Shown: in pieces, positions 18,185 through 26,800 of the stretch
Position numbering within the stretch: the stretch's first letter is position 1
Layout of the letters: every line of letters begins with the position of its first letter
Assembly (NCBI RefSeq): GCF_900113715.1
Contig: NZ_FOQK01000005.1
Coordinates: forward strand, 29,481 to 93,480
Direction: 5' to 3'
Source: Pseudoselenomonas ruminantium
Lineage (GTDB): Bacteria > Bacillota > Negativicutes > Selenomonadales > Selenomonadaceae
Length of the DNA stretch: 64,000 nt
Notes under the pieces: model-generated
The model's input: the letters and a program-made list of their open reading frames with translations, nothing else
What the model was told of the DNA's origin: nothing
Databases searched by the model: none
Position numbers and translations under genes: made by a program

Positions 18185-19068
18185 TTATAAATCAACACCC
18201 TTTTTAGTGAACCATCATTTAAAAGTTGTTCTACACTTTTAGGCAAAAGAAATTGAATACCACCTCCAGGCTTATTAAACCAAGGTGCAAATCCCCCAGC
18301 TTTTACATCTATTGGTTTTACAACTTCAAAAATAGAATATGGGGTTTTTGCCGTTCTGGGATATAATGCACGATTTTCAAACGGAATTCCCTGAGGCGAA
18401 ACAAATTTTCCTCTATCCGCACCAAACCGATCCAATACTAACCTAGGATGTAAACAAACAACCTTCTTATTTATAACCCCGTCCTCCTTAGGCCACCATA
18501 TACTGCCATCACGTTTTATCCAGCCCTTATTATAAATTTTTTCAACCACACTAGCCATATTAGCTTTTAACGCTGCACATTTCCTTTGCATACCATTGGC
18601 CATAAGTTTTTCTATATCTTCACGGGAAAAACCATTCAATTCATTTCTATCGGGTTTTATAATTAACTTATCATACCCACTCGGGTCATAATACTCCACC
18701 GGATTATTCGCGCAGTACGCGTAGAGATTCAGCCCATCGCCGTGATATTTATCTTCCTGCGTAAATCTTGCGATTGCGGGATTATAAAATCTTGCGCGCA
18801 GGTAATACTGCTGGGGTATTGGGTCTAGCTGCTGGCCGGTATATTGGTAGCGGTTGGAGATTTGTTCCGCTTTTTCGTTTCCTTCCACTTCGCAGCGCAG
18901 GCCTTCGGCATCGTAGCGGTTTATCTGGACATCGCCCGCTTTTGTCGTTACCTTGCTGGTTATGCGGAAGGCGTCATATTCGTAGGTGTTCTTAGCGTCT
19001 TGAAGCAAATTGCCAGCGTTATCGTAGCGATAGGTTTCCACTTGGCCGTTGACGGTTTGACTTGTCAA
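18181..19068 (-). CDS. Rhs C-terminal module with TNT NADase toxin (cassette E)
   Basis: Residues 1-125 are Rhs core including the terminal block (YLRARFYNPAIARFTQED, then NPVEYYDPSGY). The tip is a TNT domain: LDRFGADRGKFVSPQGIPFE, NRALYPRTAKTPYSIFEVVK and APWFNKPGGGIQFLLP. In the family (Mycobacterium tuberculosis CpnT) this fold hydrolyses NAD+, and the Arg of the LDRFG region and the Gln of GGG-x-Q are catalytic or NAD-binding positions; both are present. The tip thus looks intact, but the Rhs part upstream is frameshifted near 19218 and has no delivery domain, so it is an orphan module. The immunity gene overlaps its stop. Confidence 0.85.
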   Translation of the reverse strand: MTSQTVNGQVETYRYDNAGNLLQDAKNTYEYDAFRITSKVTTKAGDVQINRYDAEGLRCEVEGNEKAEQISNRYQYTGQQLDPIPQQYYLRARFYNPAIARFTQEDKYHGDGLNLYAYCANNPVEYYDPSGYDKLIIKPDRNELNGFSREDIEKLMANGMQRKCAALKANMASVVEKIYNKGWIKRDGSIWWPKEDGVINKKVVCLHPRLVLDRFGADRGKFVSPQGIPFENRALYPRTAKTPYSIFEVVKPIDVKAGGFAPWFNKPGGGIQFLLPKSVEQLLNDGSLKRVLIYK

Positions 19069-19798
19069 CCGGTTGTTGACATCGTAGATATACTGTTCCT
19101 CGATGTCTTTGGCCGTCCTTGTCAGGCGGTTGCCGGCGTTATCGTAGGTGAATCGTTCCGTATCGGTTGGATATTCCGCCTGCTGCAGGCGGTTGAGCTT
19201 GGCGTAGGTGTAGAGCGTTGACCTGTCAGCTCGTTTTTCTCGCTGCGCTGGCCGTTGCCGCCGTAACGATAGCTGTTCTGCGCCAGTATCTTGTCCGGCG
19301 TGGCTACCGTCAAGCTGGTGATGTTTTTGTCAGCATCATAGGCATTATCCTGCCACATTCCATTGGCATGGGTAATCTTTTTGACTGCGCCGTCTTTGTC
19401 ATAGGTATAGCGGTAGTCCATGCCATTGGATATAGCGGCGATCAGCTGGCCGTTCGGCGAATACTCATAGACATTACGCAAGTCTCCGGCTTTACGCTCG
19501 ATAAGACTACCATAGACATTCCATGTATATTCATTGGTTATGTCGTTACGGTCTTGGAATTTTGACAGATTTCCGTCAACGCCATAGAGATACTGTTCCT
19601 GACTGCCATCCGGGTAAGTTATGGATTTCAGATGGTTGTTGTCATCATAGACATAGATGCGCTTGTTGCCATTGCCGTCCACAGCTTCGGTAATGTTACC
19701 CGCGAAGTCGTAGGCGTAGTTTTCTTTTGCCCCGTCAGCTTTGCGGATTTCGGTGATGCGGCCCCAGTTGTCCAGTACATAACTGGTTTTGTTGCCGT
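19069..19798 (-). pseudogene. Rhs core fragment, 5' part of cassette E
   Basis: YD-repeat sequence (ITEIRKADGAKENYAYDFAG, QEQYLYGVDGNLSKFQDRND, YTYDKDGAVKKITHANGMWQ) closely matches the core of the main VgrG-Rhs protein. One T is missing at about 19218 relative to all other copies (GCGTTGACC instead of GCGTTTGACC), shifting the frame before the TNT module. The segment starts abruptly at a transposase fragment at 19799. It is a recombination-derived duplicate with no start of its own. Confidence 0.8.
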
Positions 19799-19993
19799 CA
19801 CATATCCCGTAACACCAAACCGTGGCAAGGAATTTGCCAGGCATGCAGAATTCACTGAAAACCTTGGCGGATTGCCATTCTACTTTCCACAGCCACACCA
19901 TCCTTTGGCAGAGATGAACAAACGAGAACATCCATGGCTTGCTAAGAGAGTACCTGCCCAAAGATGGCGTTGCAATCGGCTTGACAATCCGTC
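19799..19993 (+). mobile_element. IS30-family transposase fragment
   Basis: Read on the plus strand, VTPNRGKEFARHAEFTENLG and GLPFYFPQPHHP match the catalytic-core C-terminus of IS30-type DDE transposases (D..GKEF..H..F...L......F..PHHPWQRG). After PHHP one base is inserted, and in the shifted frame WQR-stop-TNENIHGLLREYLPKDG continues. So the fragment holds a frameshift and a nonsense codon, and no terminal repeats or 5' part are seen. It is cut into Rhs core on its left and ends at the immunity gene on its right, marking a past insertion and deletion in the array. Confidence 0.75.
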
Positions 19994-19994
19994 A

Positions 19995-20246
19995 TTATCG
20001 ATTATTATAAAGTCCCATAGATTGTGCTATTTCATTTAAGCTGTATATAAGATATTCACATGCATCATTTTCATTTGTAAAAATATGCCTATCAATTTTT
20101 ACACCACGTTCACCATAATACACCTCCCATTTCCCCTTAACTTTTCCAATATAATATTTATCTGCAGGGTCAATATCATCTATTGTATACAAATAATCCG
20201 GGATACCATCTTCATTTAATTTTTCTATCATCATGTTAATATTCAT
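19995..20246 (-). CDS. Putative TNT-immunity protein, intact paralog (cassette D), 83 aa
   Basis: GGAAGGAG lies before the ATG at 20246. The protein (IPDYLYTIDDIDPADKYYIG, KWEVYYGERGVKIDRHIFTN, ACEYLIYSLNEIAQ) aligns over its full length with the frameshifted gene at 17956-18184, which follows the TNT toxin. Its own toxin is missing; only a short Rhs remnant lies upstream. It is probably a retained immunity gene that could protect against TNT-type toxin from siblings. It is AT-rich, small and cytosolic. Confidence 0.7.
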   Translation of the reverse strand: MNINMMIEKLNEDGIPDYLYTIDDIDPADKYYIGKVKGKWEVYYGERGVKIDRHIFTNENDACEYLIYSLNEIAQSMGLYNNR

Positions 20247-20278
20247 AAAAAACTCTCCTTCCTCAAACAGCTATTTAT

Positions 20279-20372
20279 AACCTGGTTATTGACATTGCAA
20301 ACAGACTATCCCTCGATGTGCTGGCCGTTGCCGTCGCAATCATAACTGTAACGGTAATCCATGCCACCAGAT
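20279..20372 (-). pseudogene. Short Rhs core scar
   Basis: On the minus strand GGMDYRYSYDCDGNGQHIEG joins the start of one YD block (GMDYRYSYDRDG) with the end of another (YDGNGQRIEK), followed by a stop. It is a remnant of Rhs core produced by internal deletion between repeats, lying between two immunity genes. It has no coding potential of its own. Confidence 0.55.
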
Positions 20373-20420
20373 TTATGTATAAACCTAATCGATTTATATC
20401 AAATTCTTTTTCTCATTTTA

Positions 20421-20951
20421 TCAATTATCGCTCCGAGTTATCTTGGAATTATCTAAAAGAAAATCTATTCCATAATCTTTTTTAAACAATTCTCCTAACT
20501 GCAAAATTTTCAAATATAAATTCTCGTTTGATGAAGACCATTTATGACATTTTATTAAGCTTTCTTTTCTCCTTATGATTGTTTCTCTTACTTTAGTAGT
20601 TAAAAGCTGTTCATTTAATTTAAAAGGCGCTTTATTTACCCTACTTGATTTGTTTTTATATAAATTGTAAAACCAAATCAAAATAACCAAATATATTTCA
20701 TCATCCTTATCTTTTTCACACATTTGACAAAGAGTTCTTTCTACTTCATCTTTAACTTCAATATAACCCTTTTGATATAACGGATATATCCCTTTATCAA
20801 ATATGCTATCCCAATCTTGAGGTATCCCAGGTGCATCTCCAAACATATCCGATACAACTATTCTCCACTTTCCTCTCCCCTCTAACAATTTTATCAAATT
20901 ACCTCTAGCTATTGTTTGTTTTACTAGTTCTTCAAAATCATTTATTTTCAT
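20421..20951 (-). CDS. Putative immunity protein (cassette C), 176 aa
   Basis: The ATG at 20951 follows by six bases the stop of a toxin tail remnant (FDVIVDGLNGEIIVRQ), the usual toxin-immunity order. The protein (KINDFEELVKQTIARGNLIK, WDSIFDKGIYPLYQKGYIEV, LGELFKKDYGIDFLLDNSKI) is helical, charged and soluble. It belongs to none of the other immunity groups in this array. I do not recognise its family. It is AT-rich relative to the injection genes, which fits exchangeable DNA. Confidence 0.6.
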   Translation of the reverse strand: MKINDFEELVKQTIARGNLIKLLEGRGKWRIVVSDMFGDAPGIPQDWDSIFDKGIYPLYQKGYIEVKDEVERTLCQMCEKDKDDEIYLVILIWFYNLYKNKSSRVNKAPFKLNEQLLTTKVRETIIRRKESLIKCHKWSSSNENLYLKILQLGELFKKDYGIDFLLDNSKITRSDN

Positions 20952-20957
20952 ATTGCA

Positions 20958-21026
20958 TCACTGCCTTACAATAATCTCACCGTTAAGACCATCTACTATT
21001 ACATCAAATTTATATTCACATCTCTC
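20958..21026 (-). pseudogene. Toxin C-terminal remnant (cassette C)
   Basis: An open stretch ends IERCEYKFDVIVDGLNGE then IIVRQ and a TGA at 20958. It looks like the last beta-hairpin of a nuclease- or EndoU-sized Rhs tip whose remainder has been deleted. It directly precedes an immunity gene and overlaps the end of the immunity gene of the neighbouring module by a few bases. The toxin type cannot be named from so little. Confidence 0.45.
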
Positions 21027-21390
21027 TATTCACTTGACTCTGGTCCATTACCGTTTTTAACTCATCCACAACAGTATTTTTTAATTCTACTTTTTCAGTT
21101 TCACTAATTTCAATATTTAATTCTTCAATTATATCTTCACACTCTCCCATCATTTCTACAATATCGCCTTCTCTTTCTTTCCTGATATCAACATATGCTT
21201 TTACTCCCCCTACCAAAAGTGTTAATTTGTATACTTCATCTCTATTGAATTTCAAAATATTATCTGCTTTACAATAACGCAAATATATTAATCCTAACAC
21301 ACCACGTCTTAATTCGTCTTTTGAATATTTATTGTTTAATTTTACAATTGTTTTTTCTACTAACATTTCCAAACTTTTTATATTCTTCAT
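21016..21390 (-). CDS. Putative immunity protein (cassette B), 124 aa
   Basis: The ATG at 21390 has AGGAGG nine bases upstream, which favours it over the earlier ATG at 21408. GVLGLIYLRYCKADNILKF and LLVGGVKAYVDIRKEREGD align with the first half of the 211-aa immunity proteins of cassettes F and G, but the second half is missing, so it is short for this group. Upstream only the last 18 codons of an ART-like toxin remain. It may be a truncated or a compact relative. Confidence 0.6.
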   Translation of the reverse strand: MKNIKSLEMLVEKTIVKLNNKYSKDELRRGVLGLIYLRYCKADNILKFNRDEVYKLTLLVGGVKAYVDIRKEREGDIVEMMGECEDIIEELNIEISETEKVELKNTVVDELKTVMDQSQVNREM

Positions 21391-21408
21391 TAGATACATC
21401 CTCCTCAT

Positions 21409-22200
21409 ATATCATTTCAACAGTTCTCGTTCACCAACTATCCATTCATCTGCAGGCCAGTCTTTAGCCAAAAGTTATTCGTAGGTGTTCCTGGCGTCTT
21501 GGAGCAAATTGCCAGCGTTATCGTAGCGATAGTTTTCCACCTGACCGTTGACGATTTGACTTGTCAACCGATTGTTGATGTCGTAGATATACTGCTCCTC
21601 GATGTCCTTGGCCGTCCTTGTCAGACGGTTACCGGCGTTATCGTAGGTAAACCGTTCCGTATAGGCCGGATATTCGGCCTGTTCCAGACGGTTCAGGCTG
21701 TCATAGGTGTAGAGCGTCTTACCCGCCAGCTCATTTTTCTCGATTCTTTGGCCGTTGCCGTCATAGCGGTAGGTGTTTTGCGCGAGGATTTTGTCGGGCG
21801 TGGCTACCATCAAACTAACAATATTCTTGTCCGCATCGTAGGCGATATCCTGCCACATGCCGTTGGCATGGATGATTTTCTGAATGGCACCATCGGCGTC
21901 ACGGGCAAAACTGACAATTGACTGGTCAAATTCATTGCATATATCAACCAGTTGATTTGACTTGTCAAATCGGTAGTTGACCTGTCGGCCGGTGATGTCG
22001 ATCTGACTGATTTTACGTCCCAGATCATCATAGCGATAAGAAAGAAGCGTTCTGCCACTGGCTTTCTTGGCGAGCAGCAGGCCGTCGCGGTCATAGCTGT
22101 AACGGTAATCCATGCCGTTAGCTATCGCGGCAGTCAATCGACCCTTTGGGCATATTAGTAGGTATTACACAAATCACCTTTTTTCGCTCTATACGTGCTG
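21409..22200 (-). pseudogene. Orphan Rhs core with deleted toxin tip (cassette B)
   Basis: Between 22137 and 21475 the minus strand is open Rhs core (YSYDRDGLLLAKKASGRTLL, YDADKNIVSLMVATPDKILA, ending LLQDARNTYE-stop). Right after the stop, DWPADEWIVGERELLK resembles the C-terminus of the ART-like toxins of cassettes F and G, so almost the whole toxin and the terminal Rhs block were deleted. Upstream of 22137 the core is degenerate to about 22200. No start codon with a ribosome site is seen. Confidence 0.75.
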
Positions 22201-22263
22201 TGTTGCACCTAACTTGCCTCCGTCTCCACACTACTTCTCGCCAATCCAATATTCCTGTACCCA

Positions 22264-22563
22264 TTATTTTACAATATAAGAATTTATAATCTTACCAGTT
22301 CTTATATCTATATCATAGCCAACACCTATAAAATTAGCTGCAGTTATAAATTGATTGTGAAGGCTCATTCCCTCATATGGCATATTAATTTTATTTTTGT
22401 ATTTTTCAGTAACACTTTCTACTTGCCATATTATATTATTATTTTTATCAACACAATATATATTATTTATTGGTTCATCTTTCGATACAGGATCTAATAA
22501 TATTATCTTCTTATCTTCATAATATATTGTTTCTAAAATTTTATAATTATTAAAACCACTCAT
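22264..22563 (-). CDS. Putative immunity protein of the main VgrG-Rhs toxin, 99 aa
   Basis: It follows the stop of the VgrG-Rhs C-terminal tip by 26 bases; start MSGFNNYKILETIYYEDKKI at 22563. The protein is a small beta-rich, acidic, AT-rich protein (EPINNIYCVDKNNNIIWQVE, IDIRTGKIINSYIVK at the end) with the look of a beta-sheet immunity domain. It is unrelated to the other immunity genes in the array. Position as the first gene after the effector makes it the likely cognate immunity protein; no family is claimed. Confidence 0.7.
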   Translation of the reverse strand: MSGFNNYKILETIYYEDKKIILLDPVSKDEPINNIYCVDKNNNIIWQVESVTEKYKNKINMPYEGMSLHNQFITAANFIGVGYDIDIRTGKIINSYIVK

Positions 22564-22589
22564 CTTAATCCCCCGCTAATAATCAACGC

Positions 22590-23813
22590 TTACAATTTTC
22601 TCTCATTTTTAAATACTCCAATTCTTTTTCCAATAGTATCGAATTGAACTCCGCCTCCTCTCCCCCATCCATCTAACGGATTAACTATGCCAACTCGCAG
22701 ACATTCTCCTTTAGGTATTTCTACATCACAAGTGAAAACCGGCTCTTTAGGTAATGCAAATTTTTCCTTTATTTGTTTAGGATTAAGCCCCTCCACATCT
22801 TCTCTTCTCATCATCCAGCCGCCTTTCATTTGAGATGTATTTTTATCATACACTCTAGCAAAAGTTGTGTTCTCTTCCAATTGAATCTCATGCACATCAG
22901 TTCCCGGCTTATATGGAGGAAGATAATCTGGGTCTTTACTTTTAAACCATTGATTAGCCTCTTCTGCTTTATATGTTCTAATTATCTTGGAATGTTCAGG
23001 CATACTCTTTAAAACATTTGCCTCATTTTCCAAATTTGAATATACATCGTTTTTCCGATTTGCACTATTACAATACCCACTCGGGTCATAATACCCCACC
23101 GGATTATTCGCGCAGTACGCGTAGAGATTCAGCCCATCCCCATGATATTCGTCTTCCTGCGTAAATCTGGCGATGGCGGGATTGTAGAATCTTGCCCGCA
23201 GGTAGTATTGCTGGGTTATCGGGTCTAGCTGCTGGCCGGTGTATTGGTAGCGGTTGGGAATTTGTTCTGCTTTTTCTACGGTGTTGCCGAAGGCGTCGTA
23301 GGTGTAGCGGTTCTTTACTTCGCCATTCTTTCCCGTGATGAATACGGTACTTCCCTGTTCGTCGCTGGCGTAGTGGTACCAGGTTTTCTCCGGTTCGGAT
23401 TCCCTTGCCCATAGGTCGCTGGTGCGGATTAATTTTGTGATATTGCCGTCTGTTTCTTCGGTTATCACTTCCTTGTTCTCGTTGAAGATGAACTGCACGA
23501 GTTTGCCGTTTTCTTCCATTTCGCAGCGCAGGCCTTCGGCATCGTAGCGATTTATCTGGACATCGCCTGCTTTTGTCGTTACTTTGCTGGTCCTGCGGAA
23601 GGCGTCATATTCGTAGGTGTTGTTGGCGTCTTGGAGCAGGTTGCCAGCGTTATCGTAGCGATAGGTTTCCACTTGGCCGTTGACGATTTGACTTGTCAAC
23701 CGGTTGTTGATGTCGTAGATATACTGTTCCTCGATGTCTTTTGCCGTCCGGGTCAGCCGATTCCCTGCTCGGTCGTAGGTGAACCGCTCTGTATATGTCG
23801 GATATTCTGCCTG
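22590..23813 (-). CDS. C-terminal Rhs core and toxin tip A, in frame with the VgrG-Rhs gene
   Basis: This is the direct continuation of the 23814-29756 reading frame after an amber codon. It covers the last YD repeats, the terminal block (QQYYLRARFYNPAIARFTQE, NPVGYYDPSGY) and a 155-residue tip. The tip contains RTYKAEEANQWFKSKDPDY, GGWMMRREDVEGLNPKQI, VEIPKGECLRVGIVNPL and GWGRGGGVQFDTIG. The late GGG-Q-F and early Arg resemble NAD-consuming TNT/ART-type toxins, but the family is not certain. Within Rhs proteins the tip is normally cut off inside the Rhs shell after the DPSGY-type motif. Internal starts exist near 23699, without a convincing ribosome site. Confidence 0.8.
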   Translation of the reverse strand, partial: QAEYPTYTERFTYDRAGNRLTRTAKDIEEQYIYDINNRLTSQIVNGQVETYRYDNAGNLLQDANNTYEYDAFRRTSKVTTKAGDVQINRYDAEGLRCEMEENGKLVQFIFNENKEVITEETDGNITKLIRTSDLWARESEPEKTWYHYASDEQGSTVFITGKNGEVKNRYTYDAFGNTVEKAEQIPNRYQYTGQQLDPITQQYYLRARFYNPAIARFTQEDEYHGDGLNLYAYCANNPVGYYDPSGYCNSANRKNDVYSNLENEANVLKSMPEHSKIIRTYKAEEANQWFKSKDPDYLPPYKPGTDVHEIQLEENTTFARVYDKNTSQMKGGWMMRREDVEGLNPKQIKEKFALPKEPVFTCDVEIPKGECLRVGIVNPLDGWGRGGGVQFDTIGKRIGVFKNERKL

Positions 23814-26800
23814 CTACAGTCGATTGAGGCTGTCATAGGTGTAGAGCGTTTGACCTGTCCGCTCATTTTTCTCGATTCTTTGGCCATTGCCGTCGTAGCG
23901 GTAGGTGTTCTTGGCGAGAATCTTATCCGGCGTGGCTATCGTCAGGCTCGTTATATTCTTATCCGCGTCATAAGTGATATCCTGCCACATGCCGTTGGCG
24001 TGAGTTATCTTTTGGATGGCACCATCAGCATCGCGGGTAAATTTGACAATTGACTGGTCAATTTCGTTGCATATATCAACTAAGTAATTTGACTTGTCAA
24101 ACTTATAGCTAACCTGTCTGCCTGTAATATCAGTCTGGCTTATCTTACGGCCCAGCTCATCGTAGGTATAGGCCAAAAGCGTTTTGCCGCTGGCTTTCTT
24201 ATTGAGCAGCAGGCCGTCTTTGTCGTAGGTGTAGCGGTAGTCCATGCCGCCTGCGATGGCCGCTATAAGCTGCCCATTGGGCGCATATTCGTAGCTATTA
24301 CGCAGATTGCCTGCCTTGCGCTCGATAAGACTGCCGTAGACATTCCACTGGTACGTATTCGTTATACCATTGCGGTCTTGGGATTGGATTAAATTTCCAT
24401 CGGCAGTATAAAGATACTGCTCCTGCGCTCCATCTGGATAGGTTATGGATTTTAGCTGGTTGTTACTATCGTATTCGTAGGTACGTTTATTGCCATTGCC
24501 ATCGACGGCTTCGGTAATGTTGCCCGCAAAGTCATAGGAATAGTTTTCTTTTGACCCGTCAGCTTTGCGGATTTCCGTGATACGGCCCCAGCTGTCGAGG
24601 ACGTAGCTCGTTTCGTTGCCGTTGCCATCAACGATGCCTGTGATATTGCCCTGGGCATCGTAGTGATAGGCCTGGCTGGCGCCACCATTGGTTGCGATCT
24701 TTGTCTGCCAGCCAGCAGCCGTATAGGCGTAGGCTGCGCCACTGCCGGCGGCAGTCTCTACCTTGATACGGCGGCCCGCGCGGTCATAGGCAACAGTTTC
24801 GAGCACCTGATCGTCAGTCCCGATGACTGTGGTCAGACGGCCAGCGCTGTCGTATCGATACCGATAGGTCATCCCCTGCGGCAGCCGGCGCTCGGTCACA
24901 TTGCCCTCGTGATCATAGACAAGCTCTTGTCTGCGCCCTTCGCTGGTGACGGCTTGCGTCCGCTGGTTCAACAGGTTGTAGGTAAATGATTGCGCCCGTC
25001 CGCAGTCATCGGCAATGCGCAGGATATTGCCGGCTTTGTCGTAGGTGAAGCACGTGGTATTCTTCTGTCCCGACGCATGGTCGATGACACATTCTGCCAC
25101 CAGCCGGTCTGCTGCATCATAGCCGCGCTGGATTTTACTGCCGTCGGGCAGCTGGATCTCCGTGATGTTGCCATTGGCATCGTAGGTATAGTGGGTATGC
25201 GACCACCAATTGCCCTTGCGTTTTTTGTTGAGCTCCTCTGCGCGGTCGATGAGACGGCCGGTTTTATCATAGCGATACGCAATCCGCTGGATTTCTTTGG
25301 CATTGATCTTACGTTCCTCACTGGTTCGTTTGCCGATGCTGTTGTAGGTGTATTTGACCTCTGCCCCTAGATTATCCGTTACGCGTATCAGCCGGTTCTG
25401 CTTATCATAATCTTGGCGGATGGTACGTGTCAGTCCGCTGGCACTAGTCTCGCTTTGCAGCGTAAGCCAGGTCTTTTCCTCGATGATATTGCCATGGATA
25501 TCATAGGTCCATCGCCGCAGGCTATATTGGATAGCGCCATCTTTTTCTGCGACCGCCCTGCGTTCTTCAAGCTTATTGCCGGCCAAGTCGTATTTATAGG
25601 TTGTCGCATAAACCATGCCGTCACGGCTGGCTTCGAGCTGGCCAGCATCCTGATGATAGCTGCAGCGGCCTTTGGCATCATAGCGGGAGACTTCGAGCAG
25701 GTCGCCAGCTTCGTTCTTCACCGTGGTGCGGCGATTGCCTGCATCATACGTATAGCTCATACCTGCGCCATCGTCCGTGGACGCATCATAGTGATTCGGT
25801 GTTACCCGCTTGCAGAGATTTCCCTCGGCATCATAGAAGCGCCGCTCCACACCACCATCGGGATAATGGATGCGGATTTTGTGTCCATCGGTGTCGTAGT
25901 CGTAAAGGGTGCCCTCGCCCTCTCCGGTTTCGGGGTCATAGGCCTCCGGATGGACTTCCTTGATAAGATTCCCTTCTGCATCATAGGTGCGGGCATAGAC
26001 GATTCCCTCGGGCGCCGTTTCCAGGATACAGTGATCCATCGAGTCATAGATATAGCGGCTGACCTGCTGGTCAGCGCCCTTATCCTGTTCCTTGGGCGTG
26101 ATATGCTTCTGCAAATTGCCCATGAGGTCATACTGCCAGCTTTCCATATGCCCCAGCGCATCGGTATCGCAGGCCCGGTAGTCCATGACATCATAGCCAA
26201 AGCTGCGCTCACCGAATTCGCTTTGGATGCACATAAGGCGGCAGACCTTATCGTACTCATAGTTGAACCAGCCGCCCTCCGGCAGCATCATACTGCTCGG
26301 GACCGGCAGCGTTCCTTCATAGCTATAGGTTGTTTCACACCCATTTACCGCCTGGGTCAGGACGCGGCCCCGAAAGTCATACTGCCAGCTTTCCTTTTTC
26401 CACTTTCCTTCGCCCAGCTTCGTCTCGCGGGCGATCAGCCAGCCATGCTTGTCATAGCGGTAGCGCACACAGCCACCCTCGCTATCCGTTTCCTCCTGCA
26501 GGCGTCCCTGCCCGTCATAGGCAAGCTGACGTGTCAATCCGCTGGGCAGTTCCTCGCGCAGCAGCTGGGAAGCTTCGTTGTATGTCCGCTTGGTTTCCCG
26601 TCCGAGCCGGTCCTTTTCATAGATTACATTCTCCCGCTCATCATAGGCCTTTTCCGCCGTCGTGTCATCCGGATAGAAGGTTTTTTCCACCAAATGCTGC
26701 CGATTCCAATGATAGGTCACCCGTTTGCCGCTATGCTGGTCGGTTACGGTCGTCTGACGGTTCTGATCATCGTAGAATAAAAGATATTCCGCACCATTTT

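Noticed and set aside
17721..23816. Reading the TAG codons as recoded (pyrrolysine-like or programmed)
   Set aside because: The Rhs copies also contain TAA and frameshifts, no recoding signal is visible, and the position codes Gln in sister copies; decay or error is simpler.
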